Assembly (NCBI GenBank): GCA_013813825.1
Contig: JACCRA010000681.1
Location: forward strand, 1-5,362
Direction: 5' to 3'
DNA: 5,362 nucleotides
DNA from: Pyrinomonadaceae bacterium
Lineage (GTDB): Bacteria; Acidobacteriota; Blastocatellia; Pyrinomonadales; Pyrinomonadaceae
Shown here: in pieces, positions 1 to 5,362 of the stretch
Layout of the letters: each line of letters starts with the position of its first letter
How positions within the stretch are numbered: position 1 is the first letter of the stretch
Notes under the pieces: generated by a model
Told to the model about the DNA's origin: nothing
The model's database searches: none
What the model saw: only the letters and a program-made list of their open reading frames with translations
Position numbers and translations under genes: made by a program

Positions 1-650
1 AGATGCGCGAGCAACTGTTCGGCGGCGGGGGCGGCAGCGACGATCTCAACAACGGCATCTTCATCCCGTTCAACGTCGCGAAGAAGTTGAAGCCGAACGC
101 CGAAGACATCTTCATCCTCGCGGTGGCGAAAGAAGGAGTGATGGACGAGGCGAAAGATCAGATCATCGATCTGCTGCGCGTCCGTCGGCAGGTGCCGTTT
201 GGCAAGCCGAACAATTTCGGTGTCGCCACCGCCGAGTCGATCATTGGGCAGTTTCGCGCGATCACGGCGGGCGTCGCCATCGCGATGGTCGCCATCTCTT
301 CGGTCGGCCTGATGGTCGGCGGCATCGGCGTGATGAACATCATGCTCGTCTCGGTGACGGAGCGTACGCGCGAGATTGGCATCCGCAAGGCCATCGGCGC
401 ACGCCGCCGCGACATCCTCTGGCAATTTCTGATTGAGGCGATGACGCTGACCGGCTTCGGCGGCCTCGTCGGCCTGCTGATCGGCTGGGCGCTGACGCTC
501 TTGGTGCGCCTGCTGCTGCCGTCTTACGTCCCGGTGTGGGCGCCCATCGCCGGCTTCGCCGCCAGCGTCGGCATCGGCCTCGTCTTCGGCCTCTGGCCCG
601 CATGGAAAGCCGCCCGCCTCGACCCCATCGAAGCCCTGCGGTACGAATAG
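1..650 (+). CDS. MacB/FtsX-family ABC transporter permease, C-terminal part (5' end outside window)
   Basis: This is an inner-membrane permease subunit of a MacB/LolCDE-type ABC transporter. Such permeases work with a cytoplasmic ATPase to drive export or mechanotransmission across the envelope. Numbering from the first visible Met (base 3), residues 1-80 are the end of the extracytoplasmic MacB core domain, with a glycine run at 7-11. Residues 90-215 are the FtsX domain: membrane segments near 90-118, 148-172 and 178-200, the cytoplasmic signature ERTREIGIRKAIGA (120-133), and the terminal PAWKAARLDPIEALRYE. The frame is open to the window edge, so the Met at base 3 is almost certainly internal; full-length MacB-type permeases are roughly 400-650 residues. 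The stop is TAG at 648-650. The substrate cannot be told from this fragment, and the partner ATPase and membrane-fusion genes would lie upstream. Family assignment is firm; macB itself is not claimed. Confidence 0.93.
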   Translation, partial: MREQLFGGGGGSDDLNNGIFIPFNVAKKLKPNAEDIFILAVAKEGVMDEAKDQIIDLLRVRRQVPFGKPNNFGVATAESIIGQFRAITAGVAIAMVAISSVGLMVGGIGVMNIMLVSVTERTREIGIRKAIGARRRDILWQFLIEAMTLTGFGGLVGLLIGWALTLLVRLLLPSYVPVWAPIAGFAASVGIGLVFGLWPAWKAARLDPIEALRYE

Positions 651-685
651 AAAAGAAAGTCCACGCCAAGACGCGAACTCCGCGC

Positions 686-706
686 CACGTAGACAACGTG
701 TTTTTT
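686..706 (+). terminator. Possible intrinsic terminator after the permease gene
   Basis: A perfect 5-bp inverted repeat, CACGT (686-690) and ACGTG (696-700), with a 5-base loop AGACA, is followed directly by six T residues (701-706). It lies 36 bases after the permease stop and 26 bases before the next start, where a rho-independent terminator would be expected. The stem is short and only moderately GC-rich, so it would be weak. It would separate the permease transcript from the lower-GC gene that follows. Confidence 0.45.
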
Positions 707-731
707 CGGCAGCGGAATCATTCCATGTATC

Positions 732-1694
732 ATGCCCTCACAGGATAGTTATGTGGAACGGTTCCGCCTATACAATAGTTGGGCGGACTTAGATGCATAT
801 ATGATTAAGGCTCAAAACAGCTTCGAGGAGTTATGCGAATTTTGGCGCACCGCGTATTCGACACTGGATACCGAAGCTGCTGATATAGAATCTACACGCA
901 AAAATTGGGTTACGAGAATTCTGACTGATGACGGTTCGAGTTTAGAATCTCCGATCCGTAGTCTTTTCTCATTCAAACCGCCTGAATCTTTTTTTGGACA
1001 TTGGCGCGCAGACAACGGCAATCTGTTAGTGGGAAAAAAGACTATCGTCGCACTCATCAATCCGGGCGACGGCATCACCTACGCGCAATGTGCTGACCCA
1101 GATATATCACTCGTCGGTCGTCCACACTGGCAATTGCTGAAAGAATTTTATACGACAGGCGCTGTCAGCCATGGAGGGGAATTACATCGGTTGCTCTATA
1201 CCCGAAAACTCCAAAATTTAGCATACAATTATCGCTCTGGGACTAGGAGGCAGTTTGCATGGGGGTGGTGGGGCAGTCAGTGGAAAAACATGCTCCGAGC
1301 TATCGGTGAAACGGATGAAGACAATTCGTTTCTAACGCTTGAGCTTTTTGCGTATTCAAGCCCGAACGCCAACAATCTAAACAGCGCTATCGTTAATGCG
1401 TTGCATTCAAGTCGGCTGGCAGCGCGCTTAATCGTGGACTTGATTCAAGACGAATCAGCGCGGCCGCAGCGAATCGTGCTCGTCAACAAACGCTCAATAT
1501 GGGAACCGTTGCTTCAACAACACGGTTATAAACTCGAACCATTGAAGCTACAAAACAGTAAGGGAAATCCGAAGACATACCGTGCTTTCTTTGACGGACA
1601 GCCTACGCAAGTTCCTGTAATCTTGCTTCAGTCACGAAATATGAAGTTTCCGAAACCCGATACTGGTGCGCGAGAGATATTCGGTGTGCCGTGA
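732..1694 (+). CDS. Uncharacterised 320-residue protein, weakly uracil-DNA-glycosylase-like
   Basis: I do not recognise a named family with certainty. No signal peptide or membrane segment is visible, so the protein is probably cytoplasmic. After a charged N-terminal region (1-95) comes a beta strand and loop, KKTIVALINPGDG (102-114). A WGWWGSQWKNML segment lies at 177-188, then LELFAYSS (203-210), then a strand RIVLVNKRSIW (247-257). The order 'strand-NPG ... GWW ... F-x-Y-x-S ... strand-x-K-x-x-W' resembles hypothetical proteins with a UDG-like alpha/beta fold, where the NPG loop and a later strand flank the active site. That resemblance is recalled, not computed, and catalysis cannot be claimed. 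The start at ATG 732 has only a weak upstream AGCGGA (711-716); the next in-frame ATG is at 801. Codon use is clearly AT-richer than in the permease before it or the membrane gene at 2610, which suggests horizontal acquisition. Confidence 0.82.
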   Translation: MPSQDSYVERFRLYNSWADLDAYMIKAQNSFEELCEFWRTAYSTLDTEAADIESTRKNWVTRILTDDGSSLESPIRSLFSFKPPESFFGHWRADNGNLLVGKKTIVALINPGDGITYAQCADPDISLVGRPHWQLLKEFYTTGAVSHGGELHRLLYTRKLQNLAYNYRSGTRRQFAWGWWGSQWKNMLRAIGETDEDNSFLTLELFAYSSPNANNLNSAIVNALHSSRLAARLIVDLIQDESARPQRIVLVNKRSIWEPLLQQHGYKLEPLKLQNSKGNPKTYRAFFDGQPTQVPVILLQSRNMKFPKPDTGAREIFGVP

Positions 1695-1846
1695 GTCGTC
1701 CGCACACCAATCATTGGACGCGAGGCGGAAACGGCGACTTTGTTATCGCGTTGTCCGTTAAACTTTAAGTTGCGTGGCGGTGGTTTCTGCCCACGTCAAC
1801 CCCGCCGCTGGGCGTTGCTTGTGCGTCGAATATTTTGGAGGAAAGG
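1695..1846 (+). other. Intergenic spacer with small inverted repeats
   Basis: This 152-base spacer between the two lower-GC genes has no convincing coding frame. It contains the short palindrome CCAATCATTGG (1708-1718) and a second one, AACTTTAAGTT. It also contains a GCCCA...TGGGC pair that could close a hairpin around 1789-1812. A GTTAAAC heptamer (1757-1763) fits the integron core consensus GTTRRRY, but no matching opposite core was found. None of the hairpins is followed by a T-tract. I see no confident promoter, although the promoter for the next gene should lie here. Confidence 0.4.
1837..1841 (+). promoter_or_regulatory. Strong Shine-Dalgarno site GGAGG
   Basis: GGAGG lies five bases upstream of ATG 1847. 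It decides the start of the following gene: the in-frame TTG at 1835, which would add four residues, overlaps this site and is therefore unlikely to be used. It is the clearest ribosome binding site in the window. Confidence 0.85.
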
Positions 1847-2266
1847 ATGGCAGAGATTGATGACCAAGATCAAAGAATAAGCGCCATCTTCGGCGGCAAA
1901 ATTCCAGATGTCACTGACGAATCCTTAGAGACCTATCTTGGATACTTGAAGGAACATCTTGCATTGCCCTGTCAGATGACGGGCATCGAAGATTTTGGCT
2001 GGGAAGAATATTATGTATTTGGTCCCGGAGATCAGAAAGAGTATGAAAACCTAAAAAAGACAAGGCCATCTTATCGGGATAAATTCCATCTGGTTTCGTT
2101 TGAAGATGAAACAGATGAAGGGGCGGGGATTCTCGTTGAAGTGCGGCGAATCTCAGACCGAAGGAAATTCACCATCCCGCTCGCGGAACTTGAAACGACC
2201 GAGAGGAAATCTCAAAACTATCAATTGCTGGATGACTACTCTGTGTGGTTCGTTAATAACAGATAA
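1847..2266 (+). CDS. Acidic protein resembling CcbP-type calcium-binding proteins
   Basis: This is a 139-residue soluble protein with no signal peptide or membrane segment. The middle, from PCQMTGIEDFGWEEYYVFGP (41-60) through LKKTRPSYRDKFHLVSFED (69-87), leads into ILVEVRRISDRRKFTIPLAE (95-114) and ends YQLLDDYSVWFVNNR. This pattern (a beta-rich core, an acidic DETDEGAG loop at 87-94, then a strand-[K/R]-x-F-x-[I/L]-PLA-[D/E]-LE element) matches small bacterial proteins often annotated as calcium-binding. They are related to cyanobacterial CcbP, which binds Ca2+ through surface negative charge rather than EF hands. No EF-hand loop is present. If the assignment holds, it would act as a cytoplasmic Ca2+ buffer; a housekeeping protein of unknown function is the alternative. 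It sits 152 bases after the previous gene, has its own strong ribosome binding site, and shares that gene's lower GC. Confidence 0.85.
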   Translation: MAEIDDQDQRISAIFGGKIPDVTDESLETYLGYLKEHLALPCQMTGIEDFGWEEYYVFGPGDQKEYENLKKTRPSYRDKFHLVSFEDETDEGAGILVEVRRISDRRKFTIPLAELETTERKSQNYQLLDDYSVWFVNNR

Positions 2267-2330
2267 TTCGGGCGTTCGGCGGCTGCGGTGGCATCCCCCT
2301 CAGAGATAGGAAAATGCTGGTAAAGGTATT

Positions 2331-2477
2331 ATGAAAAAGTTGAAAGCTGTTGAAGAACTCAAAGTTGAGCGCCCGCCGCGCGCAGTTGTCTCAGAGAAGG
2401 AAGCCTTACAGCGCATGAAAGAATTCTCCAAACGGAAGGGGCGATTCCTTGCCACTGCTCGAACGGGTAAGAGTTGA
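2331..2477 (+). CDS. Small basic hypothetical protein (48 residues), possible antitoxin-like partner
   Basis: ATG at 2331 opens a 48-residue frame ending at TGA 2475-2477. TAAAGG (2321-2326) four bases upstream is a modest ribosome binding site. The product is lysine/arginine-rich, starts MKKLKAVEELKVERPPR, and has the core SEKEALQRMKEFSKRKGRF (21-39) before ending ATARTGKS. Short proteins with a 'KEEALRRMKEFPKRK.KFI...RKGK' core are, as I recall, common as unnamed small genes in Acidobacteria and related genomes, often just before a second short gene. Here too a second frame overlaps the 3' end (2449-2610), giving the outline of a two-gene module like a toxin-antitoxin pair. That function is inference; no DNA-binding or toxin motif is identifiable. 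A chance ORF remains possible, but the codon pattern and start signal favour a real gene. Confidence 0.55.
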   Translation: MKKLKAVEELKVERPPRAVVSEKEALQRMKEFSKRKGRFLATARTGKS

Positions 2478-2610
2478 AGCGGACATTCCCGATTTGCCAA
2501 CGGCTACCTATCGCAATCTGCTGCTGTCTTTCGAGGAAAAGTTCACCCATGCTTTCGACGGTTGCGCGCCCTCGCTTGGAGCGAGAGGCGGCTGTCAACT
2601 TTCACGTTAA
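2449..2610 (+). pseudogene. Truncated gene fragment overlapping the small ORF; stop overlaps the next start
   Basis: In the +1 frame relative to the small ORF there is an open stretch from a possible TTG start (2449) to TAA (2608-2610). It encodes about 53 residues. The first 38 look protein-like: LPLLERVRVEADIPDLP, then TATYRNLLLSFEEKFTHAF and DGC. This resembles the N-terminus of a recalled uncharacterised family with the pattern 'RVEIYLPDLP...Y..LL...E.EFT..FGGC....G..GSYLSR'. Such proteins continue well beyond this point, while here the frame stops right after GCQLSR, so the gene appears cut off. No ribosome binding site for TTG 2449 stands out, so the fragment could also be a frameshifted continuation of the small ORF. 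The TAA shares its last base with the ATG of the large membrane protein (TAATG). This could give translational coupling or could simply mark an insertion or deletion junction. Confidence 0.4.
2568..2589 (+). repeat. Bulged hairpin just upstream of the large membrane gene
   Basis: GCC-CTCGC (2568-2575) pairs with GCGAG-A-GGC (2581-2589). This gives eight base pairs around the loop TTGGA, with one bulged A at 2586. It ends 20 bases before ATG 2610 and is not followed by a T-run, so it is not a classic terminator. It could shape translation initiation of the downstream gene, which lacks a clear Shine-Dalgarno sequence, or could be chance in GC-rich DNA. Confidence 0.35.
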
Positions 2611-5362
2611 TGATCAATCGTCGCTTGTCATTTGCCGTTCGTCGCCCGCTGCCGCGTGAAATCTTAATTTTTCTAACCTTCCTCGGTTTGACCGTCTTGA
2701 TGACGTGGCCGTGGACCGCACACCTGCGCGATGCCGTCTCGGATCGCGGCGATCCGTACCTCAATGCGTGGATTTTGTGGTGGGATTATCACCAGACTTT
2801 TAACGATCCGCTCAATCTCTTTCACGCGAACATTTTTTACCCTTACCGTTACACGCTTGCCTTTAGCGAGAACAACTACGGCATCGCGCTGCCCTTCTTC
2901 CCTCTGTTCGCGCTCGGCGTCGCGCCGCTGACGGTACACAGTGTGGCGACGCTGGCCGGGTTCGCGCTATCCGGTTACGGAATGTTTCGCCTTGCGCGGA
3001 CGCTCACTGGAGCAAACGGCGCGGCGTGGGTGGCGGGCATCGCTTTCGCCTTCATCCCGTTCCGCTTCGAGCACCTGCCGCACTTAAATTATCTCTCCGC
3101 CGGCTGGATTCCGTTGCTCTTGGAGGCGCTGGTGCTGTTCGCGCGCGAGCGTAGTTGGCGGCGCGCGGTGTGGCTTGGCGCGACGTTTCTGATGAATGCG
3201 CTGAGTTGCATTCACTGGTTCGTGTTGACGCTGATCCCGTTCGGGGTATCCGCGATGTTTCTACTAACGCGGCAACGCGCGTGGGCGGATCGCGCGTTCT
3301 GGCTGCGAAGCGGGGTGGCACTCGGGCTGGCGGCGTTGCTGCTGCTGCCTTTCTTGATTCCTTACGCGCGGGCAGCGGAGTTGTACGGCTTCTCACGCAC
3401 GCTGGAAGAGGCGGCTGAATTCTCGGCCAGCCCGGCGCACTGGTTGGTCGCTTCGCCGCGCCATCAACTCTGGCACGGCTTCGGCCGGCAACTCGTGCCG
3501 AACGCCGCCGAGCGGACGCTATTCCCCGGTCTCCTCATCCCGCTGCTCGGCTTGGCGGCGCTGCTGATGGTGGGCCATCATCACCACCACCAATCGCGGC
3601 CAGACCCAGAGTCTTCCGGTGAGCGCGCCCCTCCACGCTGGCGTCGTTGGCTCCTCGTCGCGCTGGACGCGCTGGCGCTCCTGCTGCTCATTAATGCGCT
3701 CTTCGTAACCGGACACGGCAGTTACCGATTGCAGGTGGCCGGCGTGAAACTGTTCAGTTCTTCGGACGCGGCGCGCCCGTTGCTGATGACGATCATCGTG
3801 TTGCTGGCGCGTTGGTCCCTCGCCTACCCGCACGTCCTGCGGCGCGGGCGTGACGGCGCGGCTAACCTCGTCGAAACCATCCGCTCGGAACGTCGCTCCA
3901 ATGCGTTCTGGCTCGGCGTGTTGTGGGCGGCGCTCGGTTTCTGCGGCTCGCTCGGCATCAACTTCTTTTTCCACCACGCGCTATATCAGACGTTCGGCAT
4001 CTTTCACAGCATTCGCGTGCCGGCGCGTTGGGCGATGATCGGTTATGTCGGCTTGACGCTGCTCGCCGGGCTGGGCGCGCAACAACTCGCCGAACGACTT
4101 GCGGCGGCGCGCCATCGCCCCGCGAAATGCGGGGCGACTATTTACGCGGCGCTGGCGCTCCTGCTGCTTTTCGAGTTGCGGGCCGCGCCGCTCGGACTGG
4201 TGCGCGGTGAGGCCGAGCCTGACGAACTGACGCAGTGGCTGAGAGCGACGCCGATGCAGGGCGGTGTGGTGGAATTACCAATCAGCAATAGCGACTTGGA
4301 CGGTTATTTCCCCAATGTTGGATATGTCTTGCGGGCGGCGGATCATGGCCGGCCGCTCGTCAACGGTTACTCCGGTTTCGAGCCGCCGCTGACGCGCGAG
4401 CTTGAGTCTTTGACGAAGGCGCGCCCCGTCCCCGCCGCGCGTTTGTTTGCTCTGCTGGAATCGATTCCTGCTTCGTATCTCGTCGTCCACAACTCTTACC
4501 TGACACCGCCTCCGCGCCGCGCGTTAGAGTCCGCCTTACGAAACGGCACAGCAACCGGGCGACTCCGCTTCATCCGCAGCTACGGCGCGGACGCACGCAC
4601 GCGCCAAGACCTGTATGCCATCACCCGAACTGAACCCGACGCGCGCGGCGAAGCGCCGGCGCCGGAGCCGTTCCCCGCTCCCGACGGGGCGCCGCAGCAG
4701 CCGGGAGAGAGTCTGTACTTCAACCCGATTGACGCATCGCCCTTCTACGTGCGGCAGCAGTATCTCGATTTGCTCGGCCGCGAGCCGGGCGCGGCGGAGT
4801 TGAACGAACAAATTGCCGCCATTGAGCAATGCCGCGACAACGAACAATGTCGCGCCGAGCGCAGGGCGGACGTCGCGGACTCGCTCCTCCGCTCCGACGA
4901 GATGCGCGCGACCGGCTTTTTCCTTTATCGCCTTTTCGCAGCCACGCTCGACCGCCGGCCAACTACCGAAGAGTTCGCCGCCGGCATGACGCAACTCAGA
5001 GCGGGCGGCGGCCAAATGGCCGTGGTCAACCAATTGATGTCACAGGACGAGTGGCGTCGCCGGTATTCGCCGCAAGCGTCGCAAGCCGCATACGTGGAGC
5101 GTCTGTTTCGCAGCGCGCAAGTGCAGCCGACGGCGGCGGAGCGGGCCGCCCTCGTCAGCAATCTCGACGGCGGAAAACTGACGCGCGCCGAAGCCGCCAT
5201 GCAAGTGGCGGATCATCCGGCGGTGTTGAAGAGAGAGGCCGAGGGCGCATACATCGTGCTGCAATACTTTGGCTTCCTGCAACGCGGCCCTGAGCCGGAC
5301 GGATTTCAAGCGTGGCTCCGCGTGCTGCGCAACGATCCGCAAGGTCATCTGAAAGTCATCAC
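2610..5362 (+). CDS. GT-C-like polytopic membrane protein fused to a DUF4214-like C-terminal region (3' end outside window)
   Basis: One frame is open from ATG 2610 to the window edge (917 complete codons, no stop). Residues 1-530 carry about 11-13 hydrophobic helices, for example 16-38, 89-106, 136-152, 233-252, 304-322, 346-366, 432-456, 475-495 and 509-528. The first outer loop holds DRGDPYLNAWILWWD (45-59), then FHANIFYPYR (71-80) and LAFSENN. This is the hallmark of a large family of GT-C-fold, lipid-linked-sugar-type glycosyltransferase-like proteins, in which an Asp of that loop is the likely catalytic residue (D45 or D48). Residues 530-670 form a soluble extracytoplasmic domain with VVELPI (553-558) and HGRPLVNGYSGFEPP (579-593). 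A Pro/Ala/Glu linker (about 674-700) leads to a DUF4214-like region: YVRQQYLDLLGREP (713-726) with Cys741 and Cys747, then AAYVERLF (827-833), then YIVLQYFGFLQRGPEPDGFQAWL (881-903). ATG 2610 is the only ATG after the in-frame TGA at 2475. Its acceptor and the role of the tail are unknown; cell-surface glycan assembly is the inference. Confidence 0.88.
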   Translation, partial: MINRRLSFAVRRPLPREILIFLTFLGLTVLMTWPWTAHLRDAVSDRGDPYLNAWILWWDYHQTFNDPLNLFHANIFYPYRYTLAFSENNYGIALPFFPLFALGVAPLTVHSVATLAGFALSGYGMFRLARTLTGANGAAWVAGIAFAFIPFRFEHLPHLNYLSAGWIPLLLEALVLFARERSWRRAVWLGATFLMNALSCIHWFVLTLIPFGVSAMFLLTRQRAWADRAFWLRSGVALGLAALLLLPFLIPYARAAELYGFSRTLEEAAEFSASPAHWLVASPRHQLWHGFGRQLVPNAAERTLFPGLLIPLLGLAALLMVGHHHHHQSRPDPESSGERAPPRWRRWLLVALDALALLLLINALFVTGHGSYRLQVAGVKLFSSSDAARPLLMTIIVLLARWSLAYPHVLRRGRDGAANLVETIRSERRSNAFWLGVLWAALGFCGSLGINFFFHHALYQTFGIFHSIRVPARWAMIGYVGLTLLAGLGAQQLAERLAAARHRPAKCGATIYAALALLLLFELRAAPLGLVRGEAEPDELTQWLRATPMQGGVVELPISNSDLDGYFPNVGYVLRAADHGRPLVNGYSGFEPPLTRELESLTKARPVPAARLFALLESIPASYLVVHNSYLTPPPRRALESALRNGTATGRLRFIRSYGADARTRQDLYAITRTEPDARGEAPAPEPFPAPDGAPQQPGESLYFNPIDASPFYVRQQYLDLLGREPGAAELNEQIAAIEQCRDNEQCRAERRADVADSLLRSDEMRATGFFLYRLFAATLDRRPTTEEFAAGMTQLRAGGGQMAVVNQLMSQDEWRRRYSPQASQAAYVERLFRSAQVQPTAAERAALVSNLDGGKLTRAEAAMQVADHPAVLKREAEGAYIVLQYFGFLQRGPEPDGFQAWLRVLRNDPQGHLKVI
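4115..4137 (+). repeat. Perfect 9-bp GC-rich palindrome inside the membrane-protein gene
   Basis: TCGCCCCGC (4115-4123) and GCGGGGCGA (4129-4137) are exact reverse complements around the five-base loop GAAAT. The element encodes part of a short cytoplasmic or inter-helix loop (near residues 502-509, HRPAKCGA) between two hydrophobic segments, a place that tolerates insertions. Its shape is that of a small dispersed palindromic (REP-like) element captured in frame, but a copy number cannot be judged from one window. There is no T-tract after it. Confidence 0.6.

Noticed and set aside
3..5. ATG at base 3 as the start of the permease
   Set aside because: The visible protein begins in the middle of the MacB core domain and the frame is open upstream, so this Met is internal.
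1714..1746. Possible sigma-70 promoter with TTGGAC as -35
   Set aside because: The only -10-like sequence (TGTTAT) is about 21 bases downstream, too far, and no better box is at 16-18 bases.
1835..1837. TTG as an earlier start for the CcbP-like gene
   Set aside because: It overlaps the GGAGG ribosome binding site, which is ideally spaced for ATG 1847.
2314..2334. Six-codon ORF overlapping the small ORF start by ATGA
   Set aside because: It is too short to support and has no ribosome binding site of its own; a leader peptide cannot be shown.
3576..3590. His run as a cloning-vector tag
   Set aside because: It is five codons in the interior of a natural membrane protein with native flanking sequence, and no vector features are present.
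3519..3977. Antisense open frame of about 152 codons
   Set aside because: It lies wholly inside the large membrane-protein gene and its product is Arg/Gln/Glu-rich low-complexity sequence, as expected from an antisense shadow in GC-rich coding DNA.
4536..5033. Antisense open frame of about 165 codons
   Set aside because: It overlaps the linker and DUF4214-like region, which is recognisable on the + strand; the antisense product shows no coherent domain.
4829..5293. Same-strand open frame of about 154 codons
   Set aside because: It is an out-of-frame, very Arg-rich translation of the DUF4214-like region, and the true frame is continuous across it.

Overview
The window is GC-rich bacterial DNA, most likely from an Acidobacteriota genome (Blastocatellia/Pyrinomonadales type). 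Three things point there: the last gene ends in a DUF4214-like tail of the acidobacterial form, with a YVRQQYLDLLGREP start, a Cys-x5-Cys pair and a later QYFGFLQR-type motif; the first gene is a MacB-style permease, a type common in that phylum; and the codon use of the flanking genes is strongly GC-biased. This assignment rests on recognised protein patterns, not on a marker gene.

Layout, all genes on the + strand. (1) 1-650 is the C-terminal end of a MacB/FtsX-type ABC transporter permease, followed at 686-706 by a small hairpin plus T-tract that may terminate it. (2) 732-2266 holds two genes of visibly lower GC. One encodes a 320-residue protein of unknown function with a weak resemblance to uracil-DNA-glycosylase-like folds. 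The other encodes a 139-residue acidic protein that resembles CcbP-type calcium-binding proteins and has a strong ribosome binding site. (3) 2267-2609 holds a 48-residue basic small protein. A reading frame overlaps its 3' end (2449-2610) and looks like the N-terminal piece of a truncated gene. (4) From 2610 to the end of the window runs one uninterrupted reading frame of at least 917 codons. It encodes a polytopic GT-C-like membrane protein with a soluble domain, a Pro/Ala-rich linker and a DUF4214-like C-terminal region, and it is cut by the window edge.

No shared pathway is evident. The flanking permease and the large membrane protein look like resident chromosomal genes. The AT-richer stretch between them looks like an accessory insertion with a degraded right end. 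The most noteworthy items are the membrane-glycosyltransferase-like/DUF4214 fusion, the truncated gene whose stop overlaps the start of that fusion (TAATG), and a perfect 9-bp GC-rich palindrome embedded in the large coding sequence. No RNA gene, CRISPR array, transposase or integrase was seen.
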